From: Youngiibacter multivorans
GTDB taxonomy: Bacteria > Bacillota > Clostridia > Clostridiales > Clostridiaceae
DNA length: 64,000 nt
Direction of reading: 5' to 3'
Assembly (NCBI RefSeq): GCF_017873395.1
Contig: NZ_JAGGKC010000006.1
Span: 78,052-142,051, forward strand
In this document: positions 26,773-35,795 of the stretch, piece by piece
Position numbering within the stretch: the stretch's first letter is position 1
Layout: every line of letters begins with the position of its first letter
Program-made: the position numbers and the translations under genes
Notes under the pieces: generated by a model
Seen by the model: only the letters and a program-made list of their open reading frames with translations
Database searches by the model: none
Told to the model about the DNA's origin: nothing

Positions 26773-27488
26773 TTTACTGCTTCTCCTCCAAATACCAAAA
26801 GAGTTATGTTATCCTTGCCGCCTCTTTCCTTTGCTGTTGAAACCAGATGCTTGAGGCTATTCCCGTTCTCGCCCTTTTCGCTGATCTCGAGGATCTCTTC
26901 CTCGGAGATGTAGTCAGTGAGCCCATCGGTGCAGAGAAGGTATATGTCGCCAGGATTCGACTTTAGCGTTTGCAGGTCGATTTCCACTTCCTCGTTGGTT
27001 CCTACTGCCCTTGTTATTATGTTCTTGTTGGAATGGTGCTTTGCCTCTTCAGCAGTTATGGTGCCCATGTCCACAAGCGCCTGTACCAGTGAATGGTCCT
27101 TGGTAAGCTTGGTTATGGAATGCTCCCTTATCCTGAATAGAGAGCTGTCACCCACATGAGCGACATGAATCCTTCCATGCTCTGAAAGTACTGCTGATAC
27201 CGTGGTGCCCATACCCTTAAGGTGATTATCCGTGCCTGACATGCTGTAAATAGCCCTGTTGGCGGATTCTACAGCCTTTCTCAGCTGCTGGTCCGGTAAT
27301 GCGGAAAGACCGCTTCCGAAAGCCTCCCTTATGGTATTTAACGCCATTTCGCTGGCCACTTCTCCGGCATTGTGCCCGCCCATTCCGTCGCATACGACGA
27401 AAAGCGCGAATCCATCACCCTCAAGCCAGCCGGCACTGTCTTCATTCAGTTTTCTGATGTTACCTATATCGGAAATCAAATCTACCAT
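26769..27488 (-). CDS. prpC: PP2C-family protein phosphatase (PrpC/Stp)
   Basis: The 239-residue PPM phosphatase has the metal-binding VCDGMGGHNAGEVAS near 33, HVGDSSLFRIR near 115 and LCTDGLTDYIS near 185. It reverses phosphorylation by the adjacent kinase, with which it overlaps by 4 bp. The rlmN-prpC-prkC order is conserved in Firmicutes. Confidence 0.96.
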   Translation of the reverse strand: MVDLISDIGNIRKLNEDSAGWLEGDGFALFVVCDGMGGHNAGEVASEMALNTIREAFGSGLSALPDQQLRKAVESANRAIYSMSGTDNHLKGMGTTVSAVLSEHGRIHVAHVGDSSLFRIREHSITKLTKDHSLVQALVDMGTITAEEAKHHSNKNIITRAVGTNEEVEIDLQTLKSNPGDIYLLCTDGLTDYISEEEILEISEKGENGNSLKHLVSTAKERGGKDNITLLVFGGEAVK

Positions 27489-27503
27489 GTGCTGTCTCCT
27501 GTC

Positions 27504-28529
27504 CTACATGCCATCAAGATAGCTTCTTCTGAGCTGTCCGCATGCAGCATCTATGTCTGAACCCATTTCTCTTCTTACTGTGGCTTCTATTCCCCTTGAA
27601 TCAAGGGCATTCCTGAAGCTTTCCACAGCCTTGTTCTGAGAAGGCCTGAAAAGCATCTCCTTAATTACGTTTACCGGAATCAGATTGACATGCGTCTTCA
27701 TCCCTCTGAGCAGGGCCGCGAGCGCATATGCATCCTCCAGGCTGTCGTTGACACCGTTGACCAGTGAGTATTCGAAGCTTACCCTTCTTCCTGTCGTGTC
27801 CATGTAGTATCTGACAGAATCAAGTATCTCCGCAATGGACCAGCGCCTGGCTATCGGCATGATCTCTCGCCTCTTGTCGTCAGTTACGGCATGGAGGGAT
27901 ATGGCAAGGGTTATCTGCAGCTTCATGTCTGCAAGTTCCCTTATTTTGTCCACCAAGCCGCATGTCGAAAGGGTTATGTTCCTGTGAGAAAGGCCAAGCC
28001 CTTCTTTCATGTTGACAAGCTCAAGGAATTTCAGGACATTTTCAAAATTGTCGAGCGGCTCGCCGCTTCCCATAAGTACTATGTGTGACATCCTTTCTCC
28101 GGCTTCCTTCGAGGCTGCCAAAACCTGCCCGAGTATCTCACCCGGCAGAAGGTTCCTCACCATTCCACCCTTTGTGGAAGCACAGAAGGAGCAGCCCATG
28201 GCACAGCCGACCTGAGATGACACGCATACTGAGTAGCCGTACACGTACTTCATCACGACGGTTTCGATGATATTGCCGTCCGAAAGTGCAAGAAGCATCT
28301 TCACTGTCCCATCCTTCGATACCCTCTTGTCGATGACCTGAGGAACGTATATGACAAACGCTTCCTTCAGCTTCTCTATCGATGAGCCGTTAAGGTTCTT
28401 CATATCCTCGAAGGATTCAGCTCCCTTATAAAGGTAGTCAAGTAACTGCTTTGCCCTGAATGAGCCTTCACCTCTGCCTTTGAACCATTCCTTCAGTTCA
28501 TCATAGCTCCAGTCGAATATATTGTCCAA
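27504..28529 (-). CDS. rlmN: Dual-specificity RNA methyltransferase RlmN
   Basis: The 341-residue radical SAM enzyme has Cys109, Cys113 and Cys116 in GCAMGCSFC. GEPLDNFENV and the C-terminal region GSDIDAACGQL contain the methyl-carrying cysteine. It methylates C2 of A2503 in 23S rRNA and A37 in some tRNAs. The start is TTG (28527-28529) with GAGGTG upstream. An extended -10 promoter stands in front. Confidence 0.96.
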   Translation of the reverse strand: MDNIFDWSYDELKEWFKGRGEGSFRAKQLLDYLYKGAESFEDMKNLNGSSIEKLKEAFVIYVPQVIDKRVSKDGTVKMLLALSDGNIIETVVMKYVYGYSVCVSSQVGCAMGCSFCASTKGGMVRNLLPGEILGQVLAASKEAGERMSHIVLMGSGEPLDNFENVLKFLELVNMKEGLGLSHRNITLSTCGLVDKIRELADMKLQITLAISLHAVTDDKRREIMPIARRWSIAEILDSVRYYMDTTGRRVSFEYSLVNGVNDSLEDAYALAALLRGMKTHVNLIPVNVIKEMLFRPSQNKAVESFRNALDSRGIEATVRREMGSDIDAACGQLRRSYLDGM

Positions 28530-28558
28530 AAAAACACCTCTTGTTTAGTTCTCCAAAG

Positions 28559-28564
28559 ATTATA
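28559..28564 (-). promoter_or_regulatory. Extended -10 promoter of rlmN-prpC-prkC
   Basis: TGATATAAT on the minus strand, 30 bp before the rlmN start. A GCTGCAG/CTGCAGC inverted repeat at about 28572-28602 lies just upstream and may be a weak terminator of rsmB. Confidence 0.55.
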
Positions 28565-28623
28565 TCATAAATCGCTGCAGATACTGAAAAACACTGCAGC
28601 CTAAAGGAAATCATAGGAATATT

Positions 28624-29952
28624 TTAAGATTTGGAAGTTCTCCTTACAAGCTTTGACAGGAAAAATCCATCCATGGTACCAGAAGGAAGCACAGTCACGA
28701 AACCTTCCTCAGAGTATATCAGGTTAGGATGGTCCCCAAGCTGAATCCTTTTTGCCTCGAAATCAGGATTGTTTTCAAGGAACCACCTTACGTTATCCTC
28801 ATTCTCTGAAGGATTCAGGGTACACGTCGAATAAACCAGTGATCCACCGGTCTTCACATACAGCTTCGCGACATCCATAAGCCTTCTCTGGAGTTCTGGA
28901 AGTCCATCCAGCTCCTCCTGCGTCTTCGTATGCTTTATGTCAGGCTTCTTTCTGATTATACCCAGGCCCGAGCATGGTGCGTCAAGTAGAACCGAGCCTA
29001 TACCGAAGAACTCAGGCATGGGCTCACCAGCATCGTGCAGTCCGGCCTCTATGCCCTTAAGCTTGAGCCTTGCTGCATTCTCCATGATTGTCCTTATCTT
29101 GGCCTCGTATATGTCATATGCAAGTACCCTTGCCCTGTCTCCTGAGAGCTCTGCTATATGAGTGGCTTTACCTCCGGGAGCGCTGCACAGGTCAAGGTAG
29201 GTACCGCCTTCCACAGGCTCAAGCAGTGGAGCGGCAAGCATCGAGCTTTCATCCTGGACAGTTAGGAAGCCTTCAGAAAATAACCTGTTTGCAGCTACTG
29301 AACCACCGCCGGAAATTATTATTCCGAACGGGGATACGGCTGTCGGCTCCGCACTGAACCCATCCTTTTGAAGCTCAGTGAGAGCATCCTCCCTTGTAAT
29401 CCTGAGTGTGTTCACCCGATATGTCACTGCAGGCCTTTCATTCAGACCTTCAAGTATCTCCAGGGTCCTTGACTTGTAGTTTCTGCTGAAGTGCATGACC
29501 ATCCATAACGGAAATGACTCTTCGTACGCCATCTTTTCAAGCTTTGACCGGAATCTGGGAACAGTATCATCCCTGGAAATGCTTCTCAGCACCGCATTCA
29601 CAAATCCTGAAACCCTTGGGTTCCACTCCCTTGCAAGCTCAACAGCGTCGCTTACGATGGCATAGTCTGGTATCCTGTCCAGGTACTTGAGCTGATATAC
29701 AGACATCCTCAATATACCAAGGACCCTGTCCTCTATCTTCTTCATTGGAGTCGTCGAGTTTCTGCCAATCATATCATCTATCGTCACAAGCCTCTTAAGG
29801 GTTCCATAGACCAGCTCGGTGGCAAGTGCCTTGTCATCGTCTTTCAGGTTCACTGAAGAAAGGGCATTATCCAAAGCGATGTTTGAATATGCCCCTTCAT
29901 TCAAAATTTTCATCAAAGTCTCAAGTGCGACCGTTCTCGCTTTTGCAACCAC
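28624..29952 (-). CDS. rsmB: 16S rRNA (cytosine967-C5)-methyltransferase RsmB
   Basis: The 442-residue protein has an N-terminal NusB-like domain (about 1-135) and a C-terminal SAM methyltransferase. The latter carries LDLCSAPGGKATHIAEL, LLDAPCSGLG and the YSTCTLNPSENE motif with the catalytic cysteine. It methylates C967 of 16S rRNA. It lies 3 bp after the metallopeptidase gene in the priA-def-fmt operon. Confidence 0.96.
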   Translation of the reverse strand: MVAKARTVALETLMKILNEGAYSNIALDNALSSVNLKDDDKALATELVYGTLKRLVTIDDMIGRNSTTPMKKIEDRVLGILRMSVYQLKYLDRIPDYAIVSDAVELAREWNPRVSGFVNAVLRSISRDDTVPRFRSKLEKMAYEESFPLWMVMHFSRNYKSRTLEILEGLNERPAVTYRVNTLRITREDALTELQKDGFSAEPTAVSPFGIIISGGGSVAANRLFSEGFLTVQDESSMLAAPLLEPVEGGTYLDLCSAPGGKATHIAELSGDRARVLAYDIYEAKIRTIMENAARLKLKGIEAGLHDAGEPMPEFFGIGSVLLDAPCSGLGIIRKKPDIKHTKTQEELDGLPELQRRLMDVAKLYVKTGGSLVYSTCTLNPSENEDNVRWFLENNPDFEAKRIQLGDHPNLIYSEEGFVTVLPSGTMDGFFLSKLVRRTSKS

Positions 29953-29955
29953 CTT

Positions 29956-30648
29956 TTATCTTCTCCTGTTTCGAAGTACAAGGAGCCTTGCAAGGTTGGC
30001 TATTCCGGAAAGTGCAGCCGCAATGTATGTAAGTGCAGCCGCATTCAATACCTGCCTGGCTTTTCCGAGTTCATCGCTCTCCAGTATGCTGTATCCTTCA
30101 AGGACAGCCATGGCCCTGCTAGACGCATTGAATTCCACAGGAAGGGTTACAAGCTGGAAAAATACAGTTGCTGAGAACAGAACTATTCCTATGGTCTGAA
30201 ATACGGGTATTGACAGAAAGAGACCAAGTATGAATATGCCGAATCCGAAGTTTCCTCCGATTGAGGCGACAGGAACCAAAGCTCCTCTTATTTTCATCGG
30301 CAGATACTCCTGCTGGTCCTGAATTGCATGCCCTACTTCATGGGCAGCTATTCCAAGTGCAGCTATTGAGTTCGAACTGTATACACCCTGGGAAAGCCTA
30401 AGCTTCTTGCTCCTCGGGTCGTAATGGTCGGTCAGGTTTCCTGCAACCTGTTCAATCGGAACCTCATAAAGGCCTGCCTTGTCCAGGATCAGCCTTGCAG
30501 CATCGCTTCCGGTCATTCCGCTCCTGTTGGCAACCCTTGAGTACTGGGCATAGGTGGACCTCACCTTGTTCTGTGCATACATGGCGATAAGTATCGCCGG
30601 AAGAAGAATCAGCATCGAAGAATCAAATCCATACATCGGATAATACAC
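29956..30648 (-). CDS. Membrane zinc metallopeptidase, YugP family
   Basis: The 230-residue protein has an N-terminal membrane segment, the zinc-binding HEVGH motif at about 103-107 (AAHEVGHAIQD) and two to three hydrophobic segments afterwards. It belongs to the PF04298 neutral zinc metallopeptidases, whose substrate is unknown. The start is GTG (30646-30648) with GGGAGG upstream in fmt, two bases after the fmt stop. Location between fmt and rsmB is typical of Firmicutes. Confidence 0.92.
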   Translation of the reverse strand: MYYPMYGFDSSMLILLPAILIAMYAQNKVRSTYAQYSRVANRSGMTGSDAARLILDKAGLYEVPIEQVAGNLTDHYDPRSKKLRLSQGVYSSNSIAALGIAAHEVGHAIQDQQEYLPMKIRGALVPVASIGGNFGFGIFILGLFLSIPVFQTIGIVLFSATVFFQLVTLPVEFNASSRAMAVLEGYSILESDELGKARQVLNAAALTYIAAALSGIANLARLLVLRNRRR

Positions 30649-30650
30649 TA

Positions 30651-31583
30651 TTACAAACCTCCCTTGAATTCAGTCGCATCAATCTTGTTTCCGTTAAGGA
30701 AATCCCTGATGGCCATAGGCTTTTTGTTCGGATACTGGACCTTCTGTATGCTAAGTGATCCATTTCCTGTGGACACCAGAAGTCCAGCCTTGGAGACCTC
30801 TATTATCGCTCCCGGTTTGCCAGTGGTCTCCTTAATGACCTTAGCCTCCAAAAGCTTCACCTGGTCGTCTCCTATGAAGGAATATGCTCCCGGTGAAGGG
30901 GCAAGGCCACGGATCAGCCTCTCTATCTCCGCTGCATCCTTAGTCCAGTCGATCAGTCCGGTTTCTTTCTTAAGCATGGGAGCATAGGTATGGGAATCAT
31001 GGTCCTGCGCTTCAGGCCTTATTGTGCCTGCAGCGATTCCATCGATCGTCCTCAGCAGCAGGTCCGCACCCCTTTTACTCAGAAGGTCATGAAGCTCACC
31101 GGCTGTCATTGTTTCTCCTATGGCAACCTCATCCTTCAGGAGCATCGGTCCTGTATCAAGTCCCTTTTCCATAAGCATCGTAGTATTTCCTGTCTTTTCA
31201 TGGCCTTCTATGATTGCCCAGTTTATTGGTGCTGCTCCTCTAAGCTTCGGAAGAAGCGATGCATGCAGATTGATGCATCCGTACTTCGGTATCGAAAGCA
31301 CTTCCTCGCTCAGTATCTGTCCATATGCTACAACAACTATGAAATCAGGCTTCAGGGACCTCATCTCTTCTATCGCATCCCTATCGGTCCGCAGCTTTGA
31401 TGGCTGGATTACCCGGATGCCTCTCTTAAGTGCTTCGTCCTTTACAGGCGGAAACAGAACCTTCTTTCCTCGTCCCTTCTCCTTGTCAGGCTGAGCTACA
31501 ACCAGCTTCACTCCATGTCTTTCGTCCAGCGCAGACAGTGAAGGCACCGAAAAATCAGGAGTTCCCATGAAAATTATGTCCAA
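30651..31583 (-). CDS. fmt: Methionyl-tRNA formyltransferase
   Basis: The 310-residue protein begins (M)DIIFMGTPDFSVPSL and has the signature NLHASLLPKLRGAAPINWAI. A C-terminal Fmt_C domain follows (QKVQYPNKK). It formylates initiator Met-tRNA. The start is TTG (31581-31583), one base after the def stop and preceded by AGGAG within def. The upstream open frame is only def sequence in another frame. Confidence 0.96.
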   Translation of the reverse strand: MDIIFMGTPDFSVPSLSALDERHGVKLVVAQPDKEKGRGKKVLFPPVKDEALKRGIRVIQPSKLRTDRDAIEEMRSLKPDFIVVVAYGQILSEEVLSIPKYGCINLHASLLPKLRGAAPINWAIIEGHEKTGNTTMLMEKGLDTGPMLLKDEVAIGETMTAGELHDLLSKRGADLLLRTIDGIAAGTIRPEAQDHDSHTYAPMLKKETGLIDWTKDAAEIERLIRGLAPSPGAYSFIGDDQVKLLEAKVIKETTGKPGAIIEVSKAGLLVSTGNGSLSIQKVQYPNKKPMAIRDFLNGNKIDATEFKGGL

Positions 31584-31584
31584 A

Positions 31585-32061
31585 TTACACCGTCTCCTCT
31601 TCAGGCTCGAAATCCTCAGGAACATCCTCAAGCTTATCCGTGAACAGGCTTCCGTTGAGGTGGTCATTCTCGTGGCAGATAGCCCGGGCAAGAAGCATGG
31701 AAGCTTCCAGAGTGAACTCCTCCCCGTCCTCGTTCAGGGCCTTTACCTTTACAAACCTTGGTCTCTTGACCACACCGGATTCGCCAGGAACCGAAAGGCA
31801 GCCCTCATAGTCAAGGTACTCACCCTCCATCTGAAGGATTTCAGGGTTTATGAATACATATCTCTTTTCTTCCAGTCCAATCACGAAAATCCTCTTGAGG
31901 ATTCCGACCTGAGGTGCGGCAAGTCCGACCCCATCCTCATGGACCATGGTGTCAAACATGTCCTTGATCAAAGTCTTTATTCTTGGTGTTATCTCAGCCA
32001 CAGGCTTGGCTGTCTTTCTGAGGACATCGTCCCCTACTGTCCTTATAGTTCTTAGTGCCAT
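31585..32061 (-). CDS. def: Peptide deformylase
   Basis: The 158-residue protein has the three deformylase motifs: GVGLAAPQVG at 44-53, EGCLSVP with Cys88, and HENDH at 130-134 binding the metal. It removes the formyl group from nascent proteins, and pairs functionally with fmt, which it abuts. Confidence 0.97.
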   Translation of the reverse strand: MALRTIRTVGDDVLRKTAKPVAEITPRIKTLIKDMFDTMVHEDGVGLAAPQVGILKRIFVIGLEEKRYVFINPEILQMEGEYLDYEGCLSVPGESGVVKRPRFVKVKALNEDGEEFTLEASMLLARAICHENDHLNGSLFTDKLEDVPEDFEPEEETV

Positions 32062-32075
32062 ATCTTATCTCCTTG

Positions 32076-34244
32076 TCATAGCATGCTTGTCGGATCAAGG
32101 TCTATGCTTGTCCTGACATCCCTCACGCTCTTCTCGAGCACAAGGTCCTTTATTCTTCTTGCAATATCCGGGTCCAGTTCACCTTTGAGCAGTATCTGCC
32201 ATCTGTGGTTCTGCTTTATCTTGGAGATAAGGCAGGGGCTTGGACCTAACATGATGATTTTATCACAGCCAAATAAAAATTTTCTTAATTCAGTTCCGAT
32301 TGTTTGTATATTTTTTATTAACAGGGCTTCATCCTCAGAACTTTGAACAATCGACATGATCCTTGAAAACGGTGGATTGTTCATCATTTCCCTTGCTGCG
32401 ATTTCACGCCTGTAGAAGCCCTTGTAGTCATGCTCCTTTGCGCTCACTATGGAGGGGTCCTCCGGCGTGTAGCTCTGGATCACCACTTTTCCCGGCTTGT
32501 CATGACGTCCTGCCCTGCCTGCAACCTGGGTTATGAGCTGGAATGTCCTCTCACCTGACCTGAAATCAGGAAGGTTCAGTGAGAGGTCTGCAGCGATTAT
32601 GCCAACCAGCGTCACATTCCGGAAATCAAGACCCTTGGTGATCATCTGTGTTCCTATCAGAATGTCCCCTTCGCTGTTCTTGAAGGAATTGTACATATCC
32701 TCGTAGTCTGACTTGTTCTTTGCTGTGTCCCTGTCCATCCTTACTACCCTTGCTCCGGGAAACTCCTTCTTTACCATCTCCTCTACCTTCTCAGTACCTG
32801 TTCCGAACTGCTTTATGTATTTGCTTGAACAGGATGGACAGGTTTCCGGAAGAGCCTGCCTATAGCCGCAATGATGGCAGGAGAGGTCCCTGGAGGTATG
32901 ATATGTGAGGCTTACGCTGCAGTTGGGGCAATTGAACACATGTCCGCATGAGCGGCAGGATACGAATGTCGAATAACCTCTCCTGTTCAGGAACAGTATT
33001 ACCTGTTCTTTGGATTCCAGCGCCTTTTCAATCTCGCCCCTCAGTACCCTTGAGAACATGGTCCTGTTCCCTGCTTTGAGCTCATCCCTCATATCCACCG
33101 TAGTCATTTGTGGAAGGGTACCTCTGGTTGCCCTTTTATCCAGGGTTATCAGCCCTATTTCACCAGATACAGCCCTATGATAGCTGTTAATTGAAGGCGT
33201 CGCAGATGCGAGTACAAGTCTCCCGCCTTTTCTCATCATCATGAATTCAGCCATTTCCACAGCAGAATACTTTGGGCTCATTTCCGACTTGTAGGATGTC
33301 TCATGCTCCTCATCAACAACTATGAGACCCAGGTCCCTGAACGGCAGGAAAAGTGCTGACCTTGCACCTACTGCTATCTTTACCTCGCCATTCTTAACCC
33401 TGTGCCATTCATCGAACCTTTCACCTTCGGAAAGCCTGGAATGGAATATCGAAATATCCTTCCCGAACCTTCCCTTGAACCTCTCGATCATCTGGGGAGT
33501 GAGGCTTATCTCAGGCACGAGAACTATGCTGTCCTTGTTTTCCTTAAGCATCCTCTTTATGACATCCATGAAAACTTCGGTCTTTCCGCTACCTGTTATA
33601 CCGTGTACAAGATATGTCCCCGGCCTCGCCATTATCGTATCGGAGGCGCTGGTCTGCTCCTTGTTAAGCTTAGGCGCAGCATAGTTTTCATAATCCCTGA
33701 CATCATGCCTGCTGCTCCTGACTGAAGACACCTCGATCACACCATGCCTGATGAGTGTATTAAGGGAGCTTGTTGAAAAGCCCATCCGGGAGATGTCGGC
33801 CCTTATGAATTTCCCAGGATTCTTTCCAATAAGGTCGGCTATTGAAATATATGGCTCCTTGTCCAGCTTTCCTGAAAGGGCGATACTCGGATACAGCTTT
33901 TCCTCGGTCTTGAAATCAGCACCCTTGAGGGTCCCAACCGGAATGAAAAGCCTTATGCCTTCAAGATATGTGCAGAGGTATCTTTTCCTCATCTCCTCCA
34001 CTACTTCAACAGACCAGCTGTCAAAAAGAGTTCCCGGAAGTACCGATGAGACATCCTTGATTCCCCTGACATCTGCTTCAGGCATGATCCCAACAACAAA
34101 TCCGTCAAGCTTCCTGTTGGATGCTCCGAACGGTACCTTCACCCGGCTTCCAACGGATATATTCATTTTATCCGGTATCCTGTATGTAAAAATCCTGTCC
34201 ATGGCCTGCGATTCGTTGTTTACAACTACCCCGGCGAATCCCAT
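32076..34244 (-). CDS. priA: Primosomal replication protein N', helicase PriA
   Basis: The 722-residue protein has an N-terminal DNA-binding domain, Walker A GITGSGKTEV near 215, Walker B VVDEEHE near 310, a zinc-binding insert with four CxxC pairs (about 435-475) and the helicase GRAGRHDKPG segment. It restarts stalled replication forks. It lies 14 bp before def, a conserved Firmicute order. Confidence 0.97.
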   Translation of the reverse strand: MGFAGVVVNNESQAMDRIFTYRIPDKMNISVGSRVKVPFGASNRKLDGFVVGIMPEADVRGIKDVSSVLPGTLFDSWSVEVVEEMRKRYLCTYLEGIRLFIPVGTLKGADFKTEEKLYPSIALSGKLDKEPYISIADLIGKNPGKFIRADISRMGFSTSSLNTLIRHGVIEVSSVRSSRHDVRDYENYAAPKLNKEQTSASDTIMARPGTYLVHGITGSGKTEVFMDVIKRMLKENKDSIVLVPEISLTPQMIERFKGRFGKDISIFHSRLSEGERFDEWHRVKNGEVKIAVGARSALFLPFRDLGLIVVDEEHETSYKSEMSPKYSAVEMAEFMMMRKGGRLVLASATPSINSYHRAVSGEIGLITLDKRATRGTLPQMTTVDMRDELKAGNRTMFSRVLRGEIEKALESKEQVILFLNRRGYSTFVSCRSCGHVFNCPNCSVSLTYHTSRDLSCHHCGYRQALPETCPSCSSKYIKQFGTGTEKVEEMVKKEFPGARVVRMDRDTAKNKSDYEDMYNSFKNSEGDILIGTQMITKGLDFRNVTLVGIIAADLSLNLPDFRSGERTFQLITQVAGRAGRHDKPGKVVIQSYTPEDPSIVSAKEHDYKGFYRREIAAREMMNNPPFSRIMSIVQSSEDEALLIKNIQTIGTELRKFLFGCDKIIMLGPSPCLISKIKQNHRWQILLKGELDPDIARRIKDLVLEKSVRDVRTSIDLDPTSML

Positions 34245-34281
34245 TCGCTCACCCCCTCAACTGTCTCATTGCTCCGATTCT

Positions 34282-35154
34282 TCAACCAATATCCGTTTCC
34301 ATTTCTCTAATTTCATCCATCAGGAACATGAATCTTTCCCGACCTTCTGAAATCTTCTCTTCGAGAAAATCTTCAAAACCCTCATTGAAAATCTTATCCT
34401 CAATGCCATAATCCCCGACAAGCTTCATGTTGACCTCGGCATCATGAATGCTGCCGGCTATATCCTGAACAGCCTTCAGACGTGCACGCCAGACGGCACC
34501 TCCAAAGTCGCGCTCTTCCTCTGCAAGCTCCAGACTGTATAGTGCCTTCTTTACAGCAATCCTGTACTTATGTATACTGCGCTTTTTCCCAAAGCTTTTG
34601 CCTGCTTCTTCCCTGAGTTCCTCGATCATGCTGCTTAACCTGAGCTTTGCAAATGATTCGAAATTCCCATGGTCCTTCGCTTCATCCGTCAGCTTCAGTG
34701 ATACCACCATATTCCCAAGCTTCTTCACTCTTTTCAGGATCAGTTCCCTGTCTTCTTTTCCAGACATTGATCCTGCTTCGATCTTCATGATTGTGTCGTT
34801 GGCACTGTCCTTGTGGTCCGGATTTTTCTCTGCATAATCCTTCAATGATTTTATAAGCATGTCAGCCTCACGCTTTTCACCGAAAGCACTTATGGCATCC
34901 TTGAGCATTTCATCAGCAGATTCAAAATCGGAGCCATTGAACAGAGGATAGAACAAATAGAGTATGGAGGTAAGGACCCTGATATCCACTCTCGCATCAT
35001 GCACAGGTTCAGGATCCTCTGAATCTGCAAAGTGCCTTGTAATATCTGTGTTCAGCCTTTCCAAAGTTCTTTTGATCAGTGAAACATATGCATCCTCGCA
35101 CCTTAATGCTGCCATACCTGATGAAGCCTGGGCTGCAACCCTATACGCCTTCAT
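34282..35154 (-). CDS. CHAD domain protein
   Basis: The 290-residue all-helical protein has the two conserved CHAD half-repeats: VHDARVDIRVLTSILYLF near residue 50 and IHKYRIAVKKALYSLEL near 190, with the His/Arg/Lys pattern that binds polyphosphate. No CYTH (triphosphatase) domain is fused or adjacent. CHAD proteins bind inorganic polyphosphate or associate with polyphosphate granules. The ATG follows the macro domain gene stop within 2 bases, so the two are co-translated. Its place ahead of priA looks like an insertion into a conserved operon. Confidence 0.82.
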   Translation of the reverse strand: MKAYRVAAQASSGMAALRCEDAYVSLIKRTLERLNTDITRHFADSEDPEPVHDARVDIRVLTSILYLFYPLFNGSDFESADEMLKDAISAFGEKREADMLIKSLKDYAEKNPDHKDSANDTIMKIEAGSMSGKEDRELILKRVKKLGNMVVSLKLTDEAKDHGNFESFAKLRLSSMIEELREEAGKSFGKKRSIHKYRIAVKKALYSLELAEEERDFGGAVWRARLKAVQDIAGSIHDAEVNMKLVGDYGIEDKIFNEGFEDFLEEKISEGRERFMFLMDEIREMETDIG

Positions 35155-35156
35155 TC

Positions 35157-35666
35157 TCAAACACCCGCTGCAGCGGTGCTCAGGACCTTAAGGTTCCTGT
35201 CATCGAAGCAGACCATGACAACCTTCTCCAAAGTATCATCCTTTCCAAGGAAGTCGTTCACGGCTGTCAATGCAACCATGGCAGCTTCCTCCAAAGGGTA
35301 TCCATATACTCCAGTGCTTATCGAGGGGAACGCTATGCTTTTAATACCATTCGAAACCGCAAGCTCCAGGGACCTCAGGTAGCAGCTGCGAAGAAGAATG
35401 GCATTGTCCTGGCCATTCCTGTAGATCGGACCTACCGTGTGAATTACATGGCGGGCCTTGAGACTGTAGCCTTTGGTGATCTTAGCTTCTCCTGTTCTGC
35501 AGCCGTTAAGGCTTCTGCATTCTTCAAGGAGACCGGGACCTGCAGCCCTGTGTATCGCTCCATCTACACCCCCGCCACCAAGCAGGCTGCTGTTGGCGGC
35601 ATTGACGATTGCATCTGTGTTAAGCTGAGTTATATCTCCCTTTACTATCTCAATCCTTTTGTCCAT
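35157..35666 (-). CDS. Macro domain protein, O-acetyl-ADP-ribose deacetylase (YmdB) type
   Basis: The 169-residue single macro domain has the ADP-ribose-binding motifs DAIVNAANSSLLGGGGVDGAIH (split here: NAAN at about 22-25, GGGGVDG at about 30-36) and STGVYGYP near 120. MacroD-type enzymes hydrolyse O-acetyl-ADP-ribose and mono-ADP-ribosyl-protein bonds. AGGAGGTAGAGG precedes the ATG. No ADP-ribosyltransferase or sirtuin gene is visible nearby. It heads the macro-CHAD-priA unit. Confidence 0.94.
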   Translation of the reverse strand: MDKRIEIVKGDITQLNTDAIVNAANSSLLGGGGVDGAIHRAAGPGLLEECRSLNGCRTGEAKITKGYSLKARHVIHTVGPIYRNGQDNAILLRSCYLRSLELAVSNGIKSIAFPSISTGVYGYPLEEAAMVALTAVNDFLGKDDTLEKVVMVCFDDRNLKVLSTAAAGV

Positions 35667-35695
35667 GCCTCTACCTCCTGGTACTATATACTTAG

Positions 35696-35724
35696 ATTAT
35701 ACAGCCTTGACCAGTCTACAGGAA
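35696..35724 (-). promoter_or_regulatory. Candidate promoter of macro-CHAD-priA operon
   Basis: TTCCTG (35719-35724) and a perfect TATAAT (35696-35701), 17 bp apart on the minus strand. The -35 is weak. Confidence 0.5.
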
Positions 35725-35761
35725 CTTACGGAGAAGGAATGCAGAAATATTGCAGAAATTC

Positions 35762-35789
35762 AAAGGACCACGTGATTCCATGGTCCTTT
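35762..35789 (-). terminator. Terminator-like hairpin after coaBC
   Basis: AAAGGACCA/TGGTCCTTT stem with a 10-nt loop, followed on the minus strand by GAATTTCTG. The T-run is weak. Confidence 0.6.
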
Positions 35790-35795
35790 ATCTGC

